Shown: positions 55,269 to 64,000 of the stretch, in pieces
How positions within the stretch are numbered: position 1 is the first letter of the stretch
How the letters are laid out: each line of letters begins with the position of its first letter
The notes under the pieces: generated by a model
Told to the model about the DNA's origin: nothing
Seen by the model: only the letters and a program-made list of their open reading frames with translations
Databases searched by the model: none
From: Enterococcus sp. 9E7_DIV0242
GTDB lineage: Bacteria > Bacillota > Bacilli > Lactobacillales > Enterococcaceae
NCBI RefSeq assembly: GCF_002140975.2
Contig: NZ_CP147247.1
Span: forward strand, 3,721,001 to 3,785,000
Reading direction: 5' to 3'
DNA length: 64,000 bases
Made by a program: the position numbers and the translations under genes

Positions 55269-56771
55269 ATGAGTTATGTAATTGGCATCGATCTGGGAAC
55301 TGGGTCAGTGAAGGGGCTTGTTTTAGATAAAAAAGGTACAGTGATCGAACAGGCGACGGAGGATTATCCGTTGCTTCATCCTCATAAAGGGTATAGTGAG
55401 CAACGACCATCAGATTGGATCAAAGGAACAAAGCAGGTTTTGTCGACACTGATTGCTAGACAACCACAGCTGAAAGCAGAGCTTGCCGGAATCAGTATTT
55501 CTGGTCAAATGCACAGTCTGGTTTTATTAGACAAGCAGGGAGAACCACTGCGTCATGCGATTCTTTGGAATGATGTCCGAACAACCGCCCAGTGTCAGGA
55601 AATCACTGATGTCTTAGGAGAGAAGCTGTTGGAGAAGACGAAGAATCTTGCACTGGAAGGCTTCACCTTGCCAAAGCTGCTATGGGTAAAGGAGCATGAG
55701 CCCGAGAATTGGCGAAATGCCGCTCGGTTCTTACTACCGAAAGACTATTTGGCCTACTGGTTGACAGGAAATCAACAGATGGAGCTTTCGGATGCGGCAG
55801 GAACCCTCCTGTTAAATGTGACAGAAAAGAAATGGGATAGGGTAATTTCTGAACAGTTTGGTATCCGTGATGAATTGCTTCCACCTTTGGTACAATCGAT
55901 GGACCATGTGGGGGATATCCAATCGAGTATTTGTGAGATGCTAGGCATCGAAGGTCAGGTTCGTGTATTTGCCGGCGGAGCGGACAATGCCTGTGCAGCA
56001 CTTGGTGCAGGAATTATTGAAGAGGACCGAGCAATGTGCAGTATTGGTACATCTGGGGTGTTTTTATCCTACGAAGGTCAGACAGAACGACAATACAACG
56101 GCAAGCTGCACTATTTTAATCATGTGATCAAGGACAGCTATTATTCTATGGGTGTAACGTTGGCTGCTGGTCAAAGTTTGACATGGTATAAGGACACCTT
56201 TGATGCAGAGGATTCCTTCGATCAATTGATTGCAGAGGCTGAAACCAGTGATATTGGTGGGAATGGTTTATTGTTTACGCCTTACATCATGGGGGAACGC
56301 ACGCCTCATGTGGACAGTCAGATCCGCGGTAGCTTCCTTGGTATGGATGCAGGTCAGAGAAGAGCGGACTTTACTCGGGCTGTATTAGAGGGGATCACGT
56401 TTTCTTTGAAAGACAGTCAGGCCTTGATGCAGAAGATTGCAAAAAAAGAGTTTCGTGAGGTGATTTCTGTTGGAGGCGGTGCGAAAAGTGCTCTCTGGCT
56501 ACAAATCCAAGCGGATATATTTAATACGAAGATTCGTACATTGAAGACAGAGCAGGGGCCAGGCCTGGGAGCAGCTATGATTGCTGCAATGGGGCTCCGC
56601 TGGTTTGATTCAATCGAGCAATGTGTAGCAGCTTTTGTAGCCTATGAAAAGGAATATTTTCCGATTTCCGAAAATGTACAATTATACGAGAAAATTTATG
56701 CTATTTATAGACAAGCGTATGGTCAAACGAAAGAGCTGTGTCATCAACTTTTAGCAGTTTCTAAGGACTAG
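55269..56771 (+). CDS. xylB: Xylulokinase
   Basis: 500 residues of the FGGY kinase family. N-terminal SYVIGIDLGTGSVKGLVLDKKGTVIEQATEDYPLLHPHKGYSEQRPSDWIKGTKQVL with the phosphate loop DLGTGSVKG; then SGQMHSLVLLDKQGEPLRHAILWNDVRT, the substrate-binding segment MEL-S-D-A-A-GT-LL, and GERTPHVD..RGSFLGMD. It phosphorylates D-xylulose to D-xylulose 5-phosphate with ATP, feeding the pentose phosphate/phosphoketolase pathway. GGAGTG precedes the start. The next gene (ROK kinase) begins 12 bases after its stop. Confidence 0.95.
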   Translation: MSYVIGIDLGTGSVKGLVLDKKGTVIEQATEDYPLLHPHKGYSEQRPSDWIKGTKQVLSTLIARQPQLKAELAGISISGQMHSLVLLDKQGEPLRHAILWNDVRTTAQCQEITDVLGEKLLEKTKNLALEGFTLPKLLWVKEHEPENWRNAARFLLPKDYLAYWLTGNQQMELSDAAGTLLLNVTEKKWDRVISEQFGIRDELLPPLVQSMDHVGDIQSSICEMLGIEGQVRVFAGGADNACAALGAGIIEEDRAMCSIGTSGVFLSYEGQTERQYNGKLHYFNHVIKDSYYSMGVTLAAGQSLTWYKDTFDAEDSFDQLIAEAETSDIGGNGLLFTPYIMGERTPHVDSQIRGSFLGMDAGQRRADFTRAVLEGITFSLKDSQALMQKIAKKEFREVISVGGGAKSALWLQIQADIFNTKIRTLKTEQGPGLGAAMIAAMGLRWFDSIEQCVAAFVAYEKEYFPISENVQLYEKIYAIYRQAYGQTKELCHQLLAVSKD

Positions 56772-56782
56772 TGGGAGGGCAT

Positions 56783-57667
56783 ATGGGAATTTTAGCATTT
56801 GATATTGGCGGTAGTGCAGTAAAATATGGATTTTGGGAAAAGGATAGGCTTGTGAGGCAGCAGGCGTTTTCACTTCCGAAAGACTGGAAAGCGATGACCA
56901 CGGAGCTAAACGCTGTTTTTGAGCAAATCAGCCAAGAGCACGAGATAACTGGTGTGGCACTAAGTGCACCAGGCTTGGTGAATGAGACTATAGGACAAAT
57001 TCAAGGCATCAGTGCTGTCCCTTATATCCATCATTTTCCTATTCAGCAGGAGTTATCGGAATTGTTTGGTGTTCCAGTTACGATGGAAAACGACGCCAAT
57101 TGCGCGGCTTTGGCGGAGGTCTGGCTAGGTGCCGCAAAGGATGCAGAGCACTGCCTATTCTTTGTAATTGGGACTGGCGTTGGCGGGTCAGTGATCCTCA
57201 ATCGTAAGTTATTCAAAGGTCAAAATCTATTTGGTGGTGAGTTTGGTTATATGTTTTTGAACGATTCGGCTTCATTGAGTGATCTGGGCAGTTCAGTCAA
57301 AGCGGTGAAAAAATACAATCAGCTGACGAAAGAAGACATTCATGGACAAGAGTTGTTTGAGCGTGCAGAAGCAGGCGATCCGTTGGCAGACGAGCTTGCG
57401 GAAAAGTTCTATCGAGCTGTGGCGCTGGGGATTTATAACCTTCTGGTTTGCTTTGATCCAGGACTTATTGTGCTGGGTGGTGGCGTGTCTGCAAACAAAG
57501 TGGTACTAAAGCAAATCAAGAAACACTTGAATCGGATTTTACTGGAAAGAAGCGTAACAGCTATGACTTACAGGCTTGAAGCGTGTGTTTTTGGGAATGA
57601 TGCAAATTTAATTGGTGCAGTGTATCATCATATGGAAACAGTTGGAAAGCACGAGATATATTGTTAG
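56783..57667 (+). CDS. ROK-family sugar kinase, probable glucokinase
   Basis: 294 residues from ATG 56783 (GGGAGGG before; GTG 56771 overlaps the xylB stop). The ATP-binding motif is LAFDIGGSAVKYG, then the ROK pattern GVALSAPGLVNETIGQIQGISAVPYIHHFP, ENDANCAALAEVWLGAAKDAEHCLFFVIGTGVGGSVILNRKLFKGQNLFGGEFGYM and the C-terminal VLGGGVSANK. The zinc-binding Cys cluster of regulatory ROK proteins is missing, as is common in this subgroup of kinases. It likely phosphorylates glucose released by the GH1 beta-glucosidase. Another hexose or an acylated amino sugar remains possible. Confidence 0.8.
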   Translation: MGILAFDIGGSAVKYGFWEKDRLVRQQAFSLPKDWKAMTTELNAVFEQISQEHEITGVALSAPGLVNETIGQIQGISAVPYIHHFPIQQELSELFGVPVTMENDANCAALAEVWLGAAKDAEHCLFFVIGTGVGGSVILNRKLFKGQNLFGGEFGYMFLNDSASLSDLGSSVKAVKKYNQLTKEDIHGQELFERAEAGDPLADELAEKFYRAVALGIYNLLVCFDPGLIVLGGGVSANKVVLKQIKKHLNRILLERSVTAMTYRLEACVFGNDANLIGAVYHHMETVGKHEIYC

Positions 57668-57722
57668 AAATGATTACGTTGAACTGATATTATGAGAGTA
57701 TCTTAAGTGAGGAGGTATGATT

Positions 57723-58133
57723 ATGGCATCTTCAAAAATTATTCCATTTTTAACATTCCCGGCGACGGCAGAGGAAGCAATGACATTTTATGAGGAGAGC
57801 TTTCCAAACGCTAAAATAACACATTTAGTACGTTACGATGAGCAGGTTCCAAATACATCATCTGAAATGATTGGCAAGGTTTTGAATGGTGGTCTTAGCT
57901 TTCAAGGGCAAGAACTATTTTTCATGGATATGGACCCAGAAGCTGCACCCGCTTTTAGCTGGGCAACCTCATTGTATATAAAATGTGTGGATGAATCGGA
58001 GTTCGATGTTATTTTTAATCACCTTTCCAAAGAGGGTACCGTGATGATGGGACCGGAACCTATTTTAGATTTACGCAAGGTTTCTTGGGTCACAGATAAA
58101 TATGGTGTTACTTGGCAGCTAGTTTGGGAATAG
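57723..58133 (+). CDS. VOC/PhnB-type glyoxalase-fold protein
   Basis: 136 residues. ATG 57723 is chosen because GGAGGT ends at 57716; the ATG at 57717 would abut it directly. The sequence KIIPFLTFPATAEEAMTFYEESFPNAKITHLVRYDEQVP, QELFFMDMDPEAAPAFSWATSLYIKCVDESEFDVIFNHLSKEGTVMMGP and WVTDKYGVTWQLVWE is typical of PhnB/3-demethylubiquinone-like VOC proteins, often annotated by fold only. The metal-binding residues are not all conserved and the substrate is unknown. It may be carried along with the sugar operon or be independent. Confidence 0.85.
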   Translation: MASSKIIPFLTFPATAEEAMTFYEESFPNAKITHLVRYDEQVPNTSSEMIGKVLNGGLSFQGQELFFMDMDPEAAPAFSWATSLYIKCVDESEFDVIFNHLSKEGTVMMGPEPILDLRKVSWVTDKYGVTWQLVWE

Positions 58134-58331
58134 CGGTTTTCAGGTACGCTTAGACATAATCGATGAGTTAGAAAAACACGGGCAGAGATGTCGGTGTTTT
58201 TTCTACAGGAAGGGAATGAAGTAGGCAAAAACTCCTTGCTGTGAATTCAAAACTAAATTACACTATAGGGAAAGAAGGACATGCTTTGTCAGATAGTAAA
58301 GATATGGCATGAATAGAATGAGGGCAGAGAT

Positions 58332-59561
58332 ATGGATACGATACTGTTTGCACCGGAAACAATCAATCTAGCTGAAACGACTCGGATGATCGAGACAGCA
58401 AAAGCTGTTCGAGCGCGAGGTGAGCACTGTCTATTTATTGCCTATTCTGAAAAATTTTCAGGACTTATTGAGGCTGCGGGATTCAAGCTCACCTATCTTC
58501 ACCCGAAGACAACAGAAAAGATGGCCGAAGAAATGCTTCGGTTCGATCAGTTTAAAACGCTGAAAAACCCTTTTTCAAAAGAACTGATGGAACAACGGGT
58601 AGCCAACGAAATTGATTTTATCAACCAACATAACGTTACGAAAATCGTTACAGGAACATCCATGAGTATCTTTTTATCTGCCAGAATTTGTCGGGTCCCG
58701 TTATTTTATATCAAACCATTTGCATACTCTCGACCGCAAATCGAAGCGGGGAATATGTTTGAAAGCACTCTGCTAAATAGAGGAATGCGAGCAATAGCTT
58801 TAAGACTAACGTATATTCCTAAAATGTTTCGACAGGTGGAAAAGAAATATGGAATAACTATTTTTAAGAAAACACTTGAGCTTTTCGATGGTGACTTCAA
58901 CCTGGTTACAACGATTCCGACTTTAACCGGTGTGGAGCAGTTGCCAGTAGATTACCAATATGTCGGGTTTATGTATGCCAACCTCCCCGGGAAGATTCCA
59001 GAAGAGATTTATATACTGAAAAAGCAGATCAGGCCCCTGGTATATTTTTCAATGGGCAGCTCCTCCAATCGAAAGCTAGTGGAGAAATTTTTGACCGTTT
59101 TGGCGAAGCTTCCTTATATCTTCGTGTGCCCGATTGCATATTATGTACCGGAATTCAAAAATAAGAAATATGCGGAAAATATTTATATCTATGATTGGTT
59201 ACCGACAGAGCAAATGAATAAGTTGATTGATTTTTCTATAATCCATGGTGGCGAAGGAACTGTACAGACTGCCTGCATGTCTGGGAAACCTTTTATTGGA
59301 TTGGGTCTGCAAATGGAACAAAGGTATAATCTACGCTTGTGTGAGATATATGGCAATGCGATTCAGATAAGGAAAAGGGATATCTCTGTTCAATCACTAA
59401 CAGAAAAATGCGAACGATTGCTTCAAGATTCACAGATGATCGATTGCGCAAAGAAATTAAAAGAGCAAATACTTACGAGAGAACCCAGTACAGAATATGC
59501 AGCTAGAATCATCTGTAGTGCAGGATCAGAAATGGATAGGCTGATGAATGAAAAATTTTAA
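58332..59561 (+). CDS. UDP-glycosyltransferase-like (GT1/GT28-type) protein
   Basis: 409 residues. The N-terminal Rossmann-like half starts DTILFAPETINLAETTRMIETAKAVRARGEHCLFIAYSEKFSGLIEAAGF, and the C-terminal donor-binding half has YFSMGSSSNRKLVEKFLTVLAKLPYIFVC and the GT1-family signature IHGGEGTVQTACMSGKPFIGLGLQMEQRYNL. There is no signal peptide or membrane span. Such enzymes add sugars to small molecules or lipids; the acceptor is unknown. No operon partner is apparent; it lies between the VOC gene and the convergent MsmK gene. Confidence 0.82.
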   Translation: MDTILFAPETINLAETTRMIETAKAVRARGEHCLFIAYSEKFSGLIEAAGFKLTYLHPKTTEKMAEEMLRFDQFKTLKNPFSKELMEQRVANEIDFINQHNVTKIVTGTSMSIFLSARICRVPLFYIKPFAYSRPQIEAGNMFESTLLNRGMRAIALRLTYIPKMFRQVEKKYGITIFKKTLELFDGDFNLVTTIPTLTGVEQLPVDYQYVGFMYANLPGKIPEEIYILKKQIRPLVYFSMGSSSNRKLVEKFLTVLAKLPYIFVCPIAYYVPEFKNKKYAENIYIYDWLPTEQMNKLIDFSIIHGGEGTVQTACMSGKPFIGLGLQMEQRYNLRLCEIYGNAIQIRKRDISVQSLTEKCERLLQDSQMIDCAKKLKEQILTREPSTEYAARIICSAGSEMDRLMNEKF

Positions 59562-59649
59562 AAGATGGATGATCTGGTTTTATTTTAAGAATAGGAAGTA
59601 CTTTTAACACGATAGGCCACAAAGGTAGTCGTGTTTTTTGTGTAAAAAA

Positions 59650-59676
59650 AGACCTCCCGCCGAAGCGAGAAGGTCT
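59650..59676 (-). terminator. Terminator of the MsmK gene
   Basis: On the minus strand AGACCTTCTCGC... folds on ...GGGAGGTCT with a CTTCGG-like loop and is followed by a T run. A second stem for the plus-strand gene (AACACGA...TCGTGTT, near 59607-59636) precedes it. Confidence 0.85.
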
Positions 59677-59690
59677 AGGGGACCCGTTAA

Positions 59691-60800
59691 TTAAGGTAAT
59701 GTAATAACAAGCTCTGAATCTTTGTCGAAGAAATGACTCTTATTCAGATTGAATGCCAAGTTGATTGTTTCACCTGGCGTATGCAACTCACGTGCATCGA
59801 CTTTAGAAACAAATTCATGATCGCCAACTTTTGTATAAAGCATTGTTTCAGCTCCTAAAAGCTCAGACACAACGATTTCTGCACGAACGACTGTTTCAGG
59901 TGCTGCTTCCAGTGCGATTGGCTCACTGTGGATATCTTCCGGACGAATACCAAAGACCAAATCTTTTCCTTCATAGCCTTTTTGAACAAGCATTTTATTT
60001 TGGCCTTCCGGTAATCTCAGATTCAAGTCTTTTCCATCCGTAATCACGCCATTGTTCAATGTTACGTTGAAGAAGTTCATTGCTGGAGAACCGATAAAGC
60101 CTGCAACAAAGATATTTTTTGGTGTATCGTATACTTCTTTAGGAGAACCGATTTGTTGAACGATTCCATCTTTCATGATAACGATTCTATCGGCCATCGT
60201 CATCGCTTCTGTTTGGTCATGGGTTACATAGATTGTTGTTGTTTCCAAGCGACGGTGCAATTTTGCAATTTCCGCACGCATGGCAACACGTAGCTTAGCA
60301 TCCAAGTTAGATAAAGGCTCATCCATTAGGAAGACTTTTGCATCACGAACGATTGCACGGCCTAAGGCTACCCGTTGGCGCTGACCACCGGAAAGTGCTG
60401 CTGGTTTACGATTCAGGTATTCTGTTAAACCAAGAATGTCTGCCGCATTTTCCACACGTTTTTTGATTTCCGCTTTGTCATATTTACGAAGCTTCAGTCC
60501 GAATGCCATATTGTCAAATACAGTCATGTGAGGATATAGTGCGTAGTTCTGGAATACCATTGCGATGTCACGGTCTTTCGGTGCCACATCATTCATTACT
60601 TTGTCGCCAATGATCAGTTCGCCTTCTGAAATATCCTCTAATCCGGCAATCATACGTAACGTTGTTGATTTACCGCATCCGGAAGGGCCTACGAAGACAA
60701 TGAACTCGCGATCCGCGATATCTAAATTGAAGTCTGTTACTGAATATCTTTCAGCATTATCATATTTTTTATGGACACTTTTTAAAGCGATTTCTACCAT
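59691..60800 (-). CDS. Sugar ABC transporter ATP-binding protein, MsmK/UgpC type
   Basis: 369 residues. Nucleotide-binding domain with Walker A GPSGCGKSTT, signature LSGGQRQRVALGRAIVRD, Walker B VFLMDEPLSNLD and switch histidine in YVTHDQTEAMTMADRIVIM. The C-terminal regulatory domain (from about residue 240; FGIRPEDIHSEPIALEAAPETV) is the MOP-like extension of shared sugar-importer ATPases. It has no permease genes beside it. Both sugar importers in this window (38319-41909 and 48049-51182) lack an ATPase, so this protein most likely energises both, as MsmK does in streptococci (inference from gene content). Confidence 0.93.
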   Translation of the reverse strand: MVEIALKSVHKKYDNAERYSVTDFNLDIADREFIVFVGPSGCGKSTTLRMIAGLEDISEGELIIGDKVMNDVAPKDRDIAMVFQNYALYPHMTVFDNMAFGLKLRKYDKAEIKKRVENAADILGLTEYLNRKPAALSGGQRQRVALGRAIVRDAKVFLMDEPLSNLDAKLRVAMRAEIAKLHRRLETTTIYVTHDQTEAMTMADRIVIMKDGIVQQIGSPKEVYDTPKNIFVAGFIGSPAMNFFNVTLNNGVITDGKDLNLRLPEGQNKMLVQKGYEGKDLVFGIRPEDIHSEPIALEAAPETVVRAEIVVSELLGAETMLYTKVGDHEFVSKVDARELHTPGETINLAFNLNKSHFFDKDSELVITLP

Positions 60801-61011
60801 GAGTCTTTTCCTCTTTTCTCTTGTTTTTGATAGGTTCAGTATATCTGAAAGCGGTATCTTTCAACAATGGTATATTGCCCAAGAAACACTTTAAAATTTC
60901 GGCACATTGCCGAAAGAGGATATTCAAGAATGTTTTTCGTAAAATATAGCAAGTTGAAATGAGCGTTACTGAGAGAGTTTGCTTTATAAGTCTGTAAAAA
61001 AAGGAATACAA

Positions 61012-61066
61012 AGAAAAGTCAGAAGCAAGCGAAGGTCAATCTATCCTCGCCGTTTCTGACTTTTCT
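61012..61066. terminator. Terminator of the ABC export operon
   Basis: AAAAGTCAGAA.../...TTCTGACTTTT with an inner GCGA/TCGC stem. It lies just downstream of the permease gene on the minus strand. Confidence 0.8.
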
Positions 61067-61071
61067 TATGG

Positions 61072-62292
61072 CTATTTTAAAATATCAATCAATTCTTTTT
61101 TTGCTGCGCTAGAGGCAGGAAGGTAGCTAAAGGCGACACCAATCAATACAGAGGTAGTGATGGCAATCATGACCGTTGGCAGATCAGGTGCAACTGAGAA
61201 GGGGAGCATCAGTGAGACAGCAGCTGCAATCAGCATACCAAGAAGATAGCCGATAAGCCCGCCCGTGAGTGTCAAAGCGATCCCTTCATTTAAAAATTGA
61301 CGCTTGATTTCTTTGCTAGTAGCGCCCAATGCCCGCCGAATCCCAATTTCTTTCGTTCTTTCCGCGACAGAGATATACATCATGTTCATGACACCAACTC
61401 CGGCAATAAATAGAGAGATACCGGCAACCAGTGAAATGAAGAGCGTTAAATTATTCAACATGTCGCCGAGCCCCTTCATTTCCGCCATAGGATCGTATGC
61501 TTGATATTCTCCTATTGCACGTAAATCCCCATTGGCATTCAGCTGAGCCAGCACCTGCCCCATGACCGCATCATAAGAACTATTTTTTTTCATCTTGAGT
61601 ATGACAGATGTTTCCTCGGTTTTGTTTCCTTGATAGAATGTATAAGTTTTGGGTGGAAAGAATGCTAATGGTTCATAATTGGTAGGAGAGATATCTCCTG
61701 ATACATTTTGGGTGATACCGACGATCGTATAGATTTGATTGCCAAGCTGAAATCCTTTACCCAATGCCTGTTCGATCGAATCATATAGACGCGTAGCAAC
61801 GACTTCATCTATGACTGTTACTTTATTGAGCGTGTCACTATCAGCTTTGTTTAGGCTACGTCCAGCTAATAGTGCGACAGGTTTTTCAAGTGCGTTAGTA
61901 TTTTCTACAAGTTGAGCAGAGAGGGACAACTTCTTGTTTTTCGCGATAAAGTTGAGTGAAACACTACCATTGTCTTTGCTCATTCGATAATAATCAACAG
62001 AGGCAACACCGGGCGTACTTTGGATAATTTCCAGATCGGCTTTAGAGATTCCTTTATCTAAACTCATCAGGTCATTGACATTGAAATAGTTGAGGTTGAT
62101 ATAGCGCGTATTTGGTTCATTATCAACGACATTCATTGTAGACAGGATATTGCGCTTGAAGCCATTACCGATTGCGACAATAGTGATTACGGAAGCAATC
62201 CCGATAATGATTCCGATCATTGTCAACAAACTGCGGCGCTTATTTTTTATGATTGATCGAAAGGCTGTTTTCCAGATAATCGAGCTTCTCAT
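61072..62292 (-). CDS. MacB/FtsX-like ABC exporter permease
   Basis: 406 residues. One N-terminal span (SIIKNKRRSLLTMIGIIIGIASVITIVAIGNGFKRN), a large extracytoplasmic domain, and three C-terminal spans with the FtsX motif VAERTKEIGIRRALGATSKEIKRQFLNEGIAL. This is the MacB/LolE type. It overlaps the ATPase gene upstream (ATG inside its last codons). With the ATPase and adaptor it forms a tripartite export system (YknXYZ/MacAB-like) that in Gram-positives exports peptides or protects from them; the substrate is unknown. Confidence 0.92.
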   Translation of the reverse strand: MRSSIIWKTAFRSIIKNKRRSLLTMIGIIIGIASVITIVAIGNGFKRNILSTMNVVDNEPNTRYINLNYFNVNDLMSLDKGISKADLEIIQSTPGVASVDYYRMSKDNGSVSLNFIAKNKKLSLSAQLVENTNALEKPVALLAGRSLNKADSDTLNKVTVIDEVVATRLYDSIEQALGKGFQLGNQIYTIVGITQNVSGDISPTNYEPLAFFPPKTYTFYQGNKTEETSVILKMKKNSSYDAVMGQVLAQLNANGDLRAIGEYQAYDPMAEMKGLGDMLNNLTLFISLVAGISLFIAGVGVMNMMYISVAERTKEIGIRRALGATSKEIKRQFLNEGIALTLTGGLIGYLLGMLIAAAVSLMLPFSVAPDLPTVMIAITTSVLIGVAFSYLPASSAAKKELIDILK

Positions 62293-62966
62293 ACAGGTAC
62301 CTCCTCTTCCGAGAGTTCTCCGTCACGTACTTTAAACAGACGCGTACAATATAGGACTGTTTCTGGATCATGAGTGACTAGAATAATGGTCACCCCTTCG
62401 TCGTTCAGCTGCTTGAACAATTTCATGATTTCATCTGTCGTATGTGTATCTAGCGCCCCTGTCGGTTCATCTGCAATAATAAAACTCGGAGAATTGATGA
62501 TTGCGCGAGCAACAGCAACTCGCTGCTGCTGACCACCGGAAAGTTGCTTAGGATAATAATCACCTTTATCTGCCAATCCGACTTTAGCTAGCATTTGCTG
62601 CACATGGATCTTTGTTTCCTTAGGACTTGCCCCACCATATAGTAGTGGCAGCTCTACGTTTTCAGAAACTGTCAGATTTTCGATCAGACTGAAATTTTGA
62701 AAAACAAACCCAACAGAGCGGTTGCGAATTTGAGAAAGATCGCCATCTTTATAATGCTCAACTCTTGTTCCTTCAAAAAGGTAGCTACCTTCGAATGTAC
62801 GATCAATAAAGCCTAATAAATTGATCAATGTTGATTTCCCGGAACCTGAAGGTCCCATGATTGCAGCAAAATCTCCCTTTTCTATGGTCAGGTTAATATT
62901 TTTCAATACTTGTAGCTCTTCTTCTCCGGTGTGATAAAATTTATTGATTTGATTGAGGCTAATCAT
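62289..62966 (-). CDS. ABC transporter ATP-binding protein, MacB/LolD type
   Basis: 225 residues. Walker A GPSGSGKSTLI, signature LSGGQQQRVAVARAIINSP, Walker B FIIADEPTGALD and VTHDPETVLYC. The length and the HTGEEELQVLKNINLTIEKGDFAAIMGPSG start match LolD/MacB-type ATPases. It lies between the adaptor gene (overlap) and the permease gene (overlap), so the three are one transcript. Confidence 0.94.
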   Translation of the reverse strand: MISLNQINKFYHTGEEELQVLKNINLTIEKGDFAAIMGPSGSGKSTLINLLGFIDRTFEGSYLFEGTRVEHYKDGDLSQIRNRSVGFVFQNFSLIENLTVSENVELPLLYGGASPKETKIHVQQMLAKVGLADKGDYYPKQLSGGQQQRVAVARAIINSPSFIIADEPTGALDTHTTDEIMKLFKQLNDEGVTIILVTHDPETVLYCTRLFKVRDGELSEEEVPV

Positions 62967-64000
62967 TGTTGATCACCTTGATTTCTGCATCGGATTTCAC
63001 TGCTTCATCGGGTTCTTCGATAATCTTATCCTTTTCTTTTAGACCGGATTCGATAATTTTTCGTCCATTTTTGATAGTTGTCGTGATGGCTGTCTTTTTT
63101 GTTTTGCCAGAGTGATATAGAAACACATACTCCTGATCTTTTTCATGGACGATGGCACTTTCAGGAATGATCAACTGTTGCTGGTTGATTTGAACTGTTG
63201 CTGTGCGGTCGTTGCTCCAGTTAAAGTCCCCATTGACGGTAAAAAGATAGGTAGCAGTATTAGTTTCAGCTGGCACGCCAACATTTTTTTCGGAAAATGA
63301 GTTGATTGCGGCAATGCTGCCGCCTGCTTTTTGATCGGTGCCGATCGTTGAGACCTCGACTTCCTGTCCGACAGCCAGCTTATCCAAATCATATTCAGTT
63401 ACTTCGGCTTGTATTTGTTTTTCTTTACTGGAAATTTGAATAACTGGAACTTCGGAAGAGTTTTTTCCTTGTTCGTTTATTGAGATAATGCCGTCAACAG
63501 GAGCGGTAATTACGGTTGATGCTTTTTTCTGCTGGATACCAAGCAGTTCATTAGCTCCGGCGGCTTGTGTTTGAGCTGTTTCAACGGCTTGTTGTGCTTG
63601 CCGCAGTTGATCTTCAGCTGTTGCCAGCTCAGCCTGAAGGGAGACTCTTTTTTCTGTAAATAATTCTTTTTCTTCTGGTGTAACAGTCGTTAGTTTCTTT
63701 TGATTTTCTGCCAGCTGATTATAAATCGTATTGTATTGAACTTGAGCGGCGTTGACATTTTGAGCCGCTTGAGCTGCTGCAAGATCGAACTGACTGATTT
63801 GATTTTGCTGAGTCGAAAGCTCTTCTTCAATATTGCTGTTTTGATACTGAATGATTGCTTCTCCTGCATGAATTTCTTGCCCGTTTGAAACAGGGATTTC
63901 TGAAATTTTCCCATGTTCAGGCTCTAGGTAAATGGATTGAAGCTGACGTGGAATTACTTTCCCTTTAAGAATCAACGGATCTGCTTTTTTTACTGTATAT
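62959..64000 (-). CDS. Membrane-fusion/adaptor protein (MacA/YknX-like), 5' end outside window
   Basis: The frame stays open to the right edge; codons before the TTG at 63975 read YTVKKADP, so the start lies beyond 64000. About 347 residues are visible. A biotinyl-lipoyl-like half (LEPEHGKISEIPVSNGQEIHAGEAIIQYQ) is followed by a long coiled coil (about 100 residues of Gln/Ala/Glu heptads), a second lipoyl half (GIQQKKASTVITAPVDGIISINEQGKNSS) and a beta-barrel region (EVTEYDLDKLAVGQEVEVSTIG). MacA/YknX adaptors connect the permease with the cell exterior. N-terminal membrane anchor not visible. Confidence 0.9.
   Translation of the reverse strand, partial: YTVKKADPLILKGKVIPRQLQSIYLEPEHGKISEIPVSNGQEIHAGEAIIQYQNSNIEEELSTQQNQISQFDLAAAQAAQNVNAAQVQYNTIYNQLAENQKKLTTVTPEEKELFTEKRVSLQAELATAEDQLRQAQQAVETAQTQAAGANELLGIQQKKASTVITAPVDGIISINEQGKNSSEVPVIQISSKEKQIQAEVTEYDLDKLAVGQEVEVSTIGTDQKAGGSIAAINSFSEKNVGVPAETNTATYLFTVNGDFNWSNDRTATVQINQQQLIIPESAIVHEKDQEYVFLYHSGKTKKTAITTTIKNGRKIIESGLKEKDKIIEEPDEAVKSDAEIKVINND

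Overview
The window is low-GC Gram-positive (Firmicutes) DNA and fits an Enterococcus. The evidence is strong AGGAGG ribosome binding sites, WxL-domain surface proteins with DUF916/DUF3324 partners, an AgrA/FsrA-type regulator and an MsmEFG-GtfA-DexB sugar locus. I could not determine the species. No rRNA, tRNA or CRISPR array was seen.

Layout. (1) 1-2349, minus: the 5' end of a TgpA-like transglutaminase gene, DUF58 and MoxR ATPase. (2) 2594-4391: an AgrA/FsrA-like response regulator, the frameshifted remains of a polytopic membrane protein (probably its sensor kinase), and about 500 bp of gene-free AT-rich DNA. (3) 4392-5952: a tyrosine recombinase gene bracketed by a perfect 28-bp inverted repeat. 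Each copy is built like a recombinase core site: two 11-bp half-sites around a 7-bp spacer. This looks like a self-inverting cassette. (4) 6115-18619: an OmpR-type regulator with a degenerate receiver, then a WxL surface-protein locus. It holds a large mosaic WxL protein, a small sortase-type protein, two more WxL proteins, a DUF916/DUF3324 protein, an unknown membrane protein, a signal-peptidase pseudoenzyme split by a -1 frame change at an A AAA AAG heptamer, an intact signal peptidase I and a YfhO-type membrane protein. (5) 18863-24292: MarR with an SDR and an old-yellow-enzyme reductase, an AGCS amino-acid symporter, a small unknown protein and an HhH-GPD DNA glycosylase. (6) 24343-37074: a Ter stress island with a Ca2+ P-type ATPase, three TerD proteins, a YceG-like protein, TelA, and a biosynthetic module of HpcH/HpaI lyase, PRTase-TRSP, StiP and HAD. 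(7) 37112-45054: LacI regulator and an Msm-like importer with sucrose phosphorylase and oligo-1,6-glucosidase. (8) 45430-57667: XylR (ROK), xylose isomerase, an ABC importer, GH31 alpha-xylosidase, GH1 beta-glucosidase, xylulokinase and a ROK kinase. Together these suit uptake and breakdown of xyloglucan oligosaccharides or isoprimeverose. (9) 57723-64000: a VOC protein, a glycosyltransferase, an MsmK-type ATPase that probably powers both sugar importers, and a MacAB/YknXYZ-like export system cut by the right edge.

The most interesting region is 4.4-18.6 kb. A recombinase cassette able in principle to invert lies directly upstream of the regulator of a surface-protein operon, so the sequence suggests phase variation of WxL surface display. 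The operon also has an unusual signal-peptidase pair: an inactive-looking, frame-interrupted copy followed by an apparently active one.
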